Shown here: piece by piece, positions 44,401 through 55,924 of the stretch
How positions within the stretch are numbered: position 1 is the stretch's first letter
Layout of the letters: every line of letters starts with the position of its first letter
From: Thozetella sp. PMI_491
Lineage: Eukaryota > Ascomycota > Sordariomycetes > Chaetosphaeriales > Chaetosphaeriaceae
Assembly (NCBI GenBank): GCA_021432635.1
Contig: MU270038.1
Location: 186,001 to 250,000, forward strand
Length of the DNA stretch: 64,000 bases
Direction: 5' to 3'
Translations under genes and position numbers: made by a program
The notes under the pieces: model-generated
Databases searched by the model: none
Seen by the model: the letters and a program-made list of their open reading frames with translations, nothing else
What the model was told of the DNA's origin: nothing

Positions 44401-45447
44401 TTTGTTGAGGACAGCTGAGGTGGGGTTCGGCCATCGATCCGGGGCCCATGTTCCAATGAGAACTGAAGTAGGGAGGAGCGTCAAGTTGCCCCCGGCATCC
44501 CCCAGCATCTTCACATAGCCCTTGTCGCTCTCGCCTGTGCATGCTTCGGACCGTAGGTACCCTGTACTTGCATGCATACGTCTCAAAGTATATACATGTC
44601 GTCGATGAAAGAGGACTCCTGCAGCACCTGTCGCTCCGGGTCTCAGCGAGACTTGGGAGCGCGCCAATGGCTGTCCCCTTTGTCTCCCATCGACGTGGTA
44701 TCTGGCGGCTGTAGCCCGGACGGATCGTCACGAGAGACTCGATGGAAAGACCAGGGTAAGGCATGCAGTCAGGACGATAGTGCTGCAGGTAGATGGCGTT
44801 TGAACTGTCCGGATGTAAGTATGCGCTGGCAGCACACCACCACTATTCTCTTGTTTCCTTTCCTTTCTAGATAGCAAAGACCGCCTCTGGTCGCCAAGGT
44901 GCGCGAAAGATGAGCTTGACCGGCTCGACCGTTTGCTTCAATGTGATATCAGACCATCTCTGGACCCCCCCGTATTGAGAACCTCGTTCGAGTTAGGGCC
45001 GTTTATGTTCATCGGCTAGCTACACCCGTCCTATCACGTAAGACTTTGCCCTTGGCAATTGTGGTTGGCTGCTCTGTCATAACACGAGAGCTAAAGACTC
45101 AAGGGGGTTGGGGAGAGGGAGGGGCACTGAGGAGGGCAGCGTCAGCAGACAAGTAGGCTCCTGGTTTTGTCATTTCATATCTAGGTCTTAGGGTAGCTCG
45201 CCGTTCAAACATGTCTGCATGATGCGGAGCGCTCCGCCCCCTTCCCTTCACCCCATTCCATAGGCATTCGTTTAAAATGCCTAAAGACTTCAGATAACGC
45301 CGGTACCAGATGCTAATCGACTGACCGAATCCAACGTTATCATGGCAATACCTCTAACATGTGAAATGGAGGTCCGTCCGAAGCCTGCCAGAGAAACTTT
45401 CCCAAAATAACTGTCGCTTAATCAATGCCGCCTATCCGCCCGATGCA
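41499..45447. other. Long intergenic region between TauD-like gene and transcription factor
   Basis: About 3.9 kb. It includes the TauD-like promoter side (TTTTAAAG word near 41867), a GTAG/GGTA repeat (42692–42719), extended purine-rich strands (about 42930–43020 and 43430–43530) and several short A runs. Long open frames such as 44128–43349 (minus) are low-complexity and unrecognised. Confidence 0.45.
42692..42719 (+). repeat. GTAG tetranucleotide repeat
   Basis: About seven units of GTAG/GGTA with one interruption (GTAAG). Confidence 0.85.
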
Positions 45448-48423
45448 TCATATTTCCACTTCCGACGCCATAAGCTTGGGCGCCCACTCTTCATCAAACA
45501 GCTGACTGGCGTAATAGTACTCGTCTTCGTACTTCTTAGCCTCCCGCAGGGCGGCCCATTCGCTCTCTACAGACGACGTTAGCCTCGCTCTTCTGGGCGA
45601 TGGGAGCGACTTGCACACCCAACGCTCAGCTACTTGACCCCAGGGATACAGAATGCTTACTGCGGTTGGCGGCAAACTGCCTCGTGTACTTGATGATCTG
45701 AACCCCGTGATTGTCTAGCTGGGCGAGAGTGCGGAGTTCCTCGTCGCGGCATTGGGCCGAGAAGGGATAAATGTTCTTGTTGCAGTGGTGGAAGTAAGCC
45801 AGAAGTGTGTTGGCTCCTAGAGGGCTATGTCAACTTGCAGCACAGCTTAAGGGAGTACCGTGAGGCACATACCGTGATCGTACTCCCTGACTTTGTCCTC
45901 CCTCGCGAACCGTCGCTTCGAGTGCAAGTCAGCTCTGCTTCCGTAGCCTTCGGTCGGCGACAGCTCACCTTCATGCCATGCTTCCTGGCGTAATCGGCGT
46001 CGTGCCGAGTAATGAGCGCAATGTTGTGTAGCAGAATGAAAATAACAAGATACTGCGTTAGCCATGTCTTTGTCTTCCGCTCGCAGATCATCTTCTGCAA
46101 CTCTTCCAATGTCTTTCGGCGCAGCTGAGTTTGCACCTGATGGATCAAGACCGAATCGATTTGAGCACCCATCACGGGCGGGAGTGGAATCTTGCCGTAG
46201 AGGGGATTGCTGTTGTCATTGATCAGAGTTCGGGCCATCCCTAACGTGTCATTTCCGACGATTTCGAAAGACTTTGTTGTCAGTCGGACCGACATCCAGA
46301 GATCGAGGGTGCTTTGGAGCAGCCTCTGTTCCAAGAGAGGGGTCTGGGGGTCTCGCGAGGTCTTGATGGCGAGGATGTAAGTCTGCCAGAGGAGGTTTTC
46401 CTTGGCCCCTAGCAGCTTCTTGCAACACTCGACCAGTGACAGCTTTATATACTCGGCGAATGCGTTCTTGGCGTCGTCCAGGTTGACAATGGCATATGGC
46501 GGGATGCTGATGGATTTCGTGCTGCCATCTTTGGACACCCACGATCGGTTCACCTTGTCCCCATCTTGGGGCACGAACCGACGAACTATGAGCTGAACCG
46601 ACTTGCCAGTGTAGCCTTCCGTGACATGGATCGTTCTCAGCTCAGTGGATTCCCAGTTCCCGATGTCATCCACGACGCTGTCTCTCCATCGGTTCGTCCA
46701 CTCGTGGCCCTTCACCTGGCCAGGCTTGAAGAGCTTCACATCCATAATCTTCCATCTCAAGCAACCCATACGAAATACCTTCTGCGTTGAGATCTTCTTG
46801 CATGACATGCACGGCGCATTCTCACCTTCCTCTTCGTCCTCGTTGCACTGTGAAAGTTGTTAGCTGCATGAAGTTGGGAGGAGGCAGCGGACGCGAAGAG
46901 AGAACTCACCCGAATGCGCTGGATGCGACATCTAATGCAGCTTCCAATCTTCCGAGTCCGTGCCGTCTTCTCACGCTGGTCCTGATCCCTGAATGGCTTT
47001 CGTCTCGCGGTTGGCAGGCGTGGCTGGCTGAGCGTCTTCTCGTTCTGCTGATATCCGCCAAAATCCGCATCAGGGCGGCCGAGCTCCTGTCCATTTGGTG
47101 AAGAGTAGCCTGGGAATCCCGCAAACCGAGACCCTACGAATCCGGGGTCAACGAAGGGATCCTGTAGTGAATCGGTTCTTTCGTGAGCCAAGAGCTGGGC
47201 TGGCGGGCCCTGGACGCTAAGAGCCATGTTCATGCTGCTTGTCGTGGTGACGGGATACACCATCTCTTCCCGACTGGTGGCGGGCTGCATGCCTACTCTC
47301 GTTGGTTGAAGAGCAGGGTAGCTAGCCATGTACTGAACCACTGTCGCATTATCGGAGCCAAAAAATGCTTGGTGATTCGTTTCGGGCGTGTTGTTGCATG
47401 AGGCCGGGGCGTGAGGATGAACGGCAGTGTCTATAAGTAAAGATGGCCTGGCCGAGCTGAAGTCATCAAATGACGTGGCTGCTGGTAGCGATTGGTATCC
47501 TAATGATGTTAGCTACAATCTTTCCAAGGATGGCGACCTGGCCTGGGCGTCCAAGACGGACGTTTCAAAACTTACCAGATGGTGAGTCGAACGTCGTACA
47601 CGGGGCGCACATCGCAAAGCTCGCAAAGCACTCAGCTATACGGGAACTCGACCATCCGGGCAGGTCGTCGTCCAACTGAGAGAAGCGGCGGTTGTCGTCA
47701 TGGGGAGCGTGAGTGGGAATACTTTGTTTTTCTTGGTCCTGCTGGGCAGAACCGCTGGGGTAGGGTGAAGGCATTGGAATATCTGGGTTGAGGCGGGGCC
47801 TCTTGCGCTGGTGAAAGTGCTGCTTTTGGCTCACGAGAATTGGGTACGGCACGTTGAGGTAGGCTGCTGCCTCGTGTAGTATGAACTCTTGGTTGTGCTG
47901 GGCCTCGAGTTCGAGCAGCCTGAATAGGGGTAAGGTTATAGTGACAGGCTGATCGGCGGCGAGCGTGGTGTTGTATATATACTGTTGCCGGGGTTGCAAG
48001 GGCTGCGTTTGAAAAGAGTTTTCATGGAGTACTTGCTCTGCAGGGGACTCCTCATGGCTATAAGCCCGCCGCTTCTTGAGATTATGGGTATCCTAGAAGG
48101 GATGTGTCAAACCGGGCCTTGTTTTGATGAAGAGGAGAGAGGCAACAGAGGATGATAGGCTGGATTACGTTGGCCCAGAGAGCCCAAGGCGAGCAAGGAG
48201 AAGGAACCAAGGGGAGGGAAGGGCCAAAAAGGGGGGAGATATGGCGGGAATGGGCGTGGAGGGAGGGCTGAGGTAGGAATATTTGTGCGGTGTAAGTGAG
48301 TGGAGCATCCCGCACGACTTGAGCACACTACAAATGGAACAATAATGGGGCAGATCGGAGCCAAGGTCGAAGTACGGCATGCAGTCGTCCGGCAGGGGGA
48401 ATAGAGACGATGTTTCTTACCAT
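45448..48423 (-). CDS. Fungal Zn2Cys6-like transcription factor with central, atypically spaced cluster
   Basis: Seven coding exons (minus): 48423–48421 (ATG only), 48092–47576, 47499–46910, 46847–45969, 45915–45873, 45816–45661 and 45566–45448; 768 residues. The ATG sits directly on a GTAAGA donor; the 328-nt intron ends CTTCTAG and joins to give MDTHNLKKRRA. This start is inferred. Introns 2–6 are 53–94 nt and all stay in frame. Cysteines at 361, 364, 371, 383, 386 and 399 form CX2C-X6-CX11-CX2C-X12-C, a Zn2Cys6-like array whose last loop is longer than the usual 6–8 or so. It is flanked by basic residues (RKIGSCIRCRIQRIR) and followed by CLRWKIMDVKLFKPGQVKG. The cluster is central, not N-terminal. 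The C-terminal half is helical (YIKLSLVECCKKLL; LVIFILLHNIALITRHD) and ends EEWAPKLMASEVEI. Target genes are unknown. Confidence 0.82.
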
Positions 48424-51400
48424 TGTGTCGAGTCGGAGGGTGGGTTGGACAACCCCCAACATCCTCGAGTGTTAGACGTATGTGTACTTGGCCGATAGGT
48501 ACCGGGATAGTATACAAGCCACTGTGTCGGCAGGCCCCAAGACAGAAACACGGGACGGCCAGTCCACAAGAGGACCCGGTGTACTGGCGGGGGAAAGGGA
48601 GGGGTGCGGAGAAGAGAGGGTACCGTCTCACAGGAACGCCATCACCGTAGAGGGCACACCCCCCTCCCCAGTGGGCAATGGAACAAAATAATTTGGCCTG
48701 GCTGAAAGTAGCAACTGCAGTGCGGCTGCGGGCTCCCAAGAGCTAGTAGGTGTGTGGTGCCGGGCACAGACGAAGCAGCCGGGGCGCAGAAATTCCAGGC
48801 AAACTGAACCGGGCAAGGAGCAGATAGTGAGCACGAGGCCCAGGCGAGCGGGAGGAGAAAGGGGGGGGGGGGGGGGCGTGGGAGGCAAAGAAGGAGGGAA
48901 GAGCGAACTTCCGCACCGGAAGGGGGAGGGTCAGCAGAAGTCACACAGACTTCTGCTGCGGTTGCTACCTCACGCTCCGGCCCTCTAATGCACTGGGCCA
49001 CAGCCGTTTCCTAGGCTTTTTTAGGCGGGAGAGGCAGAAGGCGGCAGCCTTGCTGCTTTCGTGACGCTGGGAGGCCAAGGATGAGAAGCTCCTGCTTCTT
49101 GTCGACCGGCCCGGTGAGCAAGGCCAGGATGCGGCACTCGAGCTGAAAGGTGATCGGTCAATGCCTGGATGGCCAGTGTCCGGTGTGCGGCGCGTTGACG
49201 CGCTCCCAGCGCAGGCGGCAGCCCGGCGGCGGGCTCGTCCAGTTAGTAATCCTCCAGGGTTTCCTATTTCTCTCCTTCCTGCCTTCTCGTCATTCAGACT
49301 AGCAGCTCCAGGAAGAATGGCTCATCGCACCAGTCGTCGGGCCCGATGCTGTGCTTTGGTGCTGTGTCTTGGTTGTTGCTGTGTCGGTCGGCGGTGCTCG
49401 TCTTGTTGCTCCCTGCGACGATGCTAGACCGTTGCTGCTTCACGGCTAGTGGGCCGAGCCGAATGGGCTTGGCTGGCTGTCAAAAGTGGAGTAATCAGAG
49501 CTAGTCGTGCTAGGAGCTCTCCTGATCCAGGATGGACGCTGCTGTGTGTCGTCGGTCTCGGCTGAGTAGCATCGATTGGGCGCTCGACGCTGAGGGCGAG
49601 TGAATCGGTGAAGGGAAGAATTGATGGGAAGATCTGATTGCGAGTGCAATGTATGGGATATCTTCACCGAGTTGCGGAAGGTGCGACGGCTCTTTTTTCC
49701 CCTTGCGCCCCCCTTTCCTGGGGTTCCCGGGGGGGGGGGAGGGGCCTGATGGATGGTCGGAGATGTCACACTCAATCGGGGGCCACCACAAAGCGACCAG
49801 ACTCTCGACGCGCGATGCCAGCTCAACCAAGCTCGGCCGTGAAATGGAACATGGTATGACATGGGCGTGTATAAGCATGCCACCAGGTGCGTGCCCTGGA
49901 CGGGGGGGAAGGGGGAGGGAGCGGTCCGACCACACGCGAAGGAGGGCGGCCTTCTGGAGCCCGCCCCATGGCTGGCGATCGACTTCCCTCGGCGCACTTG
50001 CCCTTTCACGTCGCACGAAGCCCATTTCTTCTGCCCGCATTCTGCGTGGTAATTCCTGTGTCACCCAAGAACCCACGCTCCCTACCCCCGCCATCACCAA
50101 TCCGCGTGTCGAAAATTGATGGGTGCAATGTCCTGAGCCGTCGACCGCCCCGCCACGGCAGACAGCTCGCCAGGAGACGGCCTCGGGAGGAGGCGACCAT
50201 TGATACAACCGTAGCTGCCCTAGCACGACGCAATACAGCGGCTTGTTATACCCTGGCGGACCAACTGCAAAGCTCGACGAGCGCGATGGCTCTCCACACC
50301 CACACCTGGTGATTGGCTCGCATCGATGGGAGCAGCGGGAGAACGGCTTGCCCATTGGGCCGAGTACCATCAAGACTGAACCCGTGAGGCCAATCTCGGG
50401 ACGGTGAGGGGGGACGAGAGAAATTCGTCCGGAAACGTGACCATGGTCCATCGCCAGCTCTCGACGACCTGGCGCCGCCGCGTCACGCCAAGTGGTTGAT
50501 GCCAAATGCCCATGTGGCTCCGCTCCGTTTGCCTGCCGCCCCCCACCCCTTCACACCTTTCTCACAGTGCCCATGCGACTAGTCTTGACGAGGAAAGCCA
50601 TATCTTAATACGACAAGGCTCCGAGGCGAGGGATGCGCCGGCATTTGGCTCCTCTAAGAGGGGAGAGAGATTGAATGCCGGCCAGCTGTACAGCCTCTCT
50701 GTACGTGACCATCCTTGCGCCGTAGTTGAAGCCTAAGAGTGGGGAAGCAATCGGTCAAGAGCGATCACTAGCTGATGCAATTTCCGCATTCCGACTCGGC
50801 AGCGTTGCCGTTAGCCTCGCCCCTGGAACAAGGGGTGGCCAGTTCTCCGCATTTTCCTCGCCTTCGATTGTTTCTGTATTCCGGTTTCCGACGACTCGAG
50901 CTTCCATTCCTGTTCTGATCGGACCAGCTACCCTATCTCGTCGACCCCCACCTAGAGTTGCAGTATCACATTTCACCTGGCCATGTCGTGCGTATCAGTC
51001 GATCCGATTCATCTTGACTCACAACATACCCCAGACAGCGCACGGTCGCGGATAGTGAAGTTCGGCCCTGTTCTACGACGCTTATCACACTTGCCCCCTG
51101 TCATCTGACTTCCCTTTTGGAGAGCGCACATGCATCCAACTCTACGTCGCCGACGCTACTGTATTAGAGGCTCTGCTGCGCGAAGCACGCAAAGGGGCGA
51201 AAGGGGCGAATGGTGGAATGCTGGGTCGGCAGCCGGCCGGAGCCTGCACGCACGATGCTACTACAACGGTCGTCAGCGCTCGCTAGTTAAGTCTCTTCTT
51301 CCGCGTGCCCGCACGCACGAAATTCACACGATCCTTCCCGGACTTCGCACCCAAAAGCCCCCCCTGGAAATGTAGTTTGCCAATTGCTCGACGTTCCTGG

Positions 51401-54400
51401 ACTAGAGGACTGGGTGCACCTCATGGGGGCTTGGACGACAAAAAGGACCATTCTACCGGCCCTGTTAGAATCGCTTAGCCCCGGCGCATAATTATCCTCT
51501 AGTGCTTTCTCGATTTTCACCTCAGCATTCGCGCTAGCCGTCGCCCGTTGGCACTACCTAGCGAGGTGGGTGCCCGTACCAACGCACCCTAACATCGGAC
51601 CGGCCGGCCACTAAATGTAAGTCCCCGAGCGGCTTGCGTGGATGGCTCGTTGAAGGTGAAGCTCACACCGAGACCAGCTGAGCGTCACGCCAACAGTGAA
51701 GTAAAAAACTGACAGGTCACCCAAGCGCATCTTGAGCTGTTTCTTATTGGAAGCTTCGCGGCTCCCGTAGGTGTGACGGCAGGTTCGCAGAGAGGTGTCT
51801 TAGAAGCCTCGACGCGAAGGGATCGCCACATGTACTGACCCCCGCGCCTGGATGACCACCATTCGCCGATGGGCACCCATGCCAGGGAATCGGACCATGA
51901 CCAGCACCTTCCTGTAAACCACCTTAGTGCCCGTTCCGCCCCACCCGCTCGTTGCTTCTCTCTTTTTCTCTAGTAGATCACAAAATAAGGTACCTCGACG
52001 TCGAGTCTCGACTCTTTCTGACTCAGCGACCGGTCTCCTGATTGCCATGTCATGGGACACACCGCAAACCCGCCCTCTCCAGGCGTAGTGTAGCCCATCC
52101 ATTGTCCCTATCTGAGGCGTCGGATATGTAGCGCCTGACTGCAGTTACCTGTCTCCAACATATGCACCTTGCCCTCCTGTACCAAGGTTACCGACTGTAG
52201 ATATCGTTGTGAAAGACTTTTATCCACCCCCGCACCCCGCCCGCCCCCTTCTCCCCAGAGACGGGTCTTGATCATAATGACTCTCACAGAGGGAGCATCA
52301 ACTTGCGGCGTCTCAGGGTACGGAGTTATTTGCCGCATCGTCGGGGCTTGTCTTCCCTTTTAGCAACTACCTCCAGGCCTCCAGGGCAGCGGTCCCCTCC
52401 CCCGGCGGCGGGGTTGGACTGGCTGTCTGACTTGCTTGAGGACTGCTTTGCCATAGAGTCCAATCAAACCCCCAGCTTGGCGGTATCGTATACGCCGTCG
52501 GCGGTGGCCTAGCAAGTCGCAGTTACCAAGCTAATAGGTGTAGGCACAGCACCAATGCACTGCTCCGTATATCGCTGGCTGCGAGTTTGCCGATGGGGTT
52601 TGCCTGAACCTTTGAGCTACCGCATAGTAGAGGGGGTATGCACGCACATACATCCATGTTCCATGCAGGCCTAGGGCTCACTCCTCCGGCAGCTTTCGCC
52701 GGCGCCCATCCGGCCAAATAAGGTTCTTTCCCTTGGTATTGGAGCCCGAAACAGACTTCCCCGCGCCTCCACCCCATTGGCGAGACACCATTGTGGCCAT
52801 GCCCTTGCTTCCAGCCGGTCAGGCGTTTCGCATCACGTTCTCGGGTATGCAGCTGGACAGAGACATGCGATCCAGCAGAGCTTCCTGCGAGAGTTCCCGT
52901 CGGTGCGATCACTCAGGGTCTTTACCACCCCTCACTCTCCCAGGTCTCTAGGGGTCGCACCAACTGCATCATCCCACTCTCCGCCCACAAACCGTTCCCA
53001 AGCGATGGCCAACCCGGACCCGTGGAGTGCTGGAGCCGCTCGTGCAGCCCGCTAAGGAAGCGGACTAGCTTCCGTACAGGATCGAACAAAGGGTAAAAAA
53101 AACATAGGTTTGCGCTCGCCTTGCTCTGTTAATGGGTCGACCCGAGTCATCAACCACCAGTCACGCCTCGTAAGAGCTGTGCATCTAGCCTACTCAGGGC
53201 CACTCTTATTTTTTGTGCCTAGAAAATACTATAATGGACCAAACCGCAGGCCAAAGCGCAAGGGCTTGCGCCGAGAGATCCTCACTCATCTACCGGCAGA
53301 CGAAGTAGTTATGGTCTTACGTCCACTCCCCGACGGTACAACATGCTGAGAGGGGCGCAAAAGCCTCGGAAAATCGGTGAAGGTTGATCACCTGCCGCTA
53401 CTCGAATGTACACCCAAGTTCGTCGTCGTCACATCGTGACTGCTTCCTCCGACGCGATTTTCGACCAGCCGGCTTCCCGCCCTTGGCCATTAGCGAAGCT
53501 GATGGGCCTGAAAGCAGACCGAACTGCGCTTCACCGACTAAATTCGGTCAACAAGTACAAATACTTCGCAGAACACCAGGGAATATGTATCGAGACTTGC
53601 ACCTCTCGCTGCCTGGGTCATGCAGCCACCCTCCATTCGACCCTTGCGTGTGCGATCCAGGCGAAGGAAGTTGCATGCACGGCCTCTGGCCAGAGTCGGG
53701 TTCGAACCGCCGGGTAGAGCGATTGTAGCATCTCGGGAGACCTTTTTTTTCCTCTCAGACGGCACGCGGCCTGGCTACCCGACACACAGACGAAGAGCTG
53801 CCTCGACAATGAAGCTTCTTGCGCGGAGCCTGTCCAGCTTCCTCGATCTGGTTACGAAGGACGCCCAATTGTGTATGTGGTGCGCATATCCCTTGAAGCC
53901 GTCCTCGCTCATGCTGACAGAACTCGAATGTCCAGCACTGGAGACTAGAAAGGGCTCTTCCGATGACCGGCGGTCATGTCAGCTACAGAGACTCGAGCTG
54001 CCCCCGGCTTGTGCCTGACGTGCAGGTTGGGCCGATTCGGACTGCGCCAGCCCTCTCGGGGACAGGAGAGTCATGAATGGAGTGGTTCGCACTTCGTGGG
54101 GGCGAGAAGGAGCTTGCTGGAGACGAAAGAAGGACGGTAAGAGAACACCAGCTGTGACAGAGGTCCTCTCAGGATTGCCGACGGGTCATGGACGCAGCAG
54201 GTGCGATGAAGCCGCATGGAAGCTCTCTGCCTAGTCAATGCACTTAGGGGTAGCTCTGCTATATACAGTCGTCGAGGTTTATCAACCCATAATATCCCAC
54301 CTTCGCTTCCCTCGTCAGAGAACACCTGCTCTCTCTTCCTACATCTAACACCCACCGCGTTCTACTTCCTTGGCTTGTCTGGGGAACAGGGATGCAAGCA

Positions 54401-55924
54401 TCGAACCCCCTAGTATCTAAGACGGCTGCTAAGCTCTCGGCGCACAGTCTCTCCTTCTCGAGCGAGCCCAGCTCTTTGCGTATCGCTTCCGGGCTGCGCA
54501 CATCTCATGTGTCATACCTGCACCGGATGGTCCGTGATGAGGGCGCCAGGCTCAGCCATGGAATGCCAAAGAGCCGAGGCCCACCTCCCAATAAGGCGGC
54601 TCAGCTGAGAAGCTCCAGCGAAGTGGCACTCGGTACGGCGTATTTCATCCAGCGCAGCGCCTACCCTGCCTCTTTGACCGCGGGCAGCCTCGTTGCACAG
54701 CAACGTCGGACGTTTAGTCCATCTTCAGACTTCTACAAGTACCGGCTCCATGGGCCGACAAGCTGTCCCCGCCGGCCCTCCGAATGCAGTCCCGGCCTCG
54801 TCTCGGCCCTTACCTAGTTAGTCTGCCCGCACAACCCGAGGTCGGCTCCTGCAGACCCTCTAGAAGCAACCACCAATCTCTTGATGGTTACCGCCAGCAC
54901 CAGTTCCGCCAGCGACGCAAACATGCCGAGAAGGAAGAGTTGCACACCATGGGTAAGTCGCACTGGTGTCGATCACGTTGCAGTTTTGTCTTCTCACCAT
55001 CAGGCGCAGGACCGGCTTATCGAGCACCGCTACACGGCGCAGAGCCGAGCCAACCCACATCGAACTGGTGGCACTCTCTCTCGAGGGCAAATGCTCTTTC
55101 CCGTGCCCTTAGCCACCCGTCCGCATCCCCGTCGGCCTTCTCGTGGCAGCCGGGTGGCGATCACCTGCCGCCATGTGCGCCGAGGGATTTTCTGTCCTCC
55201 GTTCGACACGCGAACTAGGCAAGGTCGACCCTGTTCTCTCCCGTTCATCTGCTGCTCTCAAAAGCTTCTGCGGCAAGACCACCTGGATTCGTAGCCGCCC
55301 TTGCCCGCCTTGCTTCTTTCCAGCGTCATCCAGCCTCGACCGATTGAACCAATCATATCGAGTCACCCCCGCGACTCTTGCTCACACGGCACTGCAAGCC
55401 CGTTAACGGATTCAGTCTGGTCCAGCGCCAAAAGAGAAAAAAAAAAGAACTCTTGACGACTGCTGAGACTACGACCCAGGCGGACCGGTCTCCACAGCGT
55501 GGCCTTCACTCCACTCGTCTCGCTCGCGGCCCGCTGTTTCGATCCCGATTGCCCACTCGCTTCTTCATTTCTGCGACCACGGGGCTTGTCCCGGCTCAGG
55601 ACTCGCCTAAACCGTTGATTCGGCGAAAGAGGGGGTGTTGGTCAAGGTCTCGACGGCATATCGCAGATATCGGTGAGACCCCCGGATCCAGACATGAGCG
55701 CTGCCCAGCTCCCCAAGCGGGCCTCCCGAGCGGATTTCGCTTCGTGTGAGACTTGAAAGAGGGTGCCTACCAATCGCTCTCATGCCGCTGGCATCGCCTT
55801 GTCTTGCGTTCACTAACGCAAGGCCCCTTATGGAGGGTCGGTCAGACCACACCGCTGTGGTACCTCTACCTCCCTCTTCCTTAGGAACTTCGTCGCTGCG
55901 AGTCACTTCGACCAAACTGCAGGC
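48424..55924. other. 7.5 kb gene-poor stretch
   Basis: No complete gene seen. A G16 run lies at 48861–48876 and a C/G-rich run near 49730. Long frames such as 50505–49510 (minus, 331 codons) are Pro/Arg/Ser-rich and unrecognised. Two short frames look more protein-like: 52733–52951 (plus, EPETDFPAPPPHWRDTIVAM) and 54501–54259 (minus, SPEAIRKELGSLEKERLCAE). Neither can be extended to a gene. The last few hundred bases are the promoter of the kinase-like gene. Confidence 0.4.

Noticed and set aside
49510-50505. 331-codon minus-strand ORF
   Set aside because: No recognisable motif, low-complexity ends, and several overlapping open frames on both strands; not supported as a gene.
53680-53730. 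GGTTCGAACC, a possible tRNA T-loop
   Set aside because: The flanking stem has only three or four pairs and no D or anticodon arm was found at the right distance.
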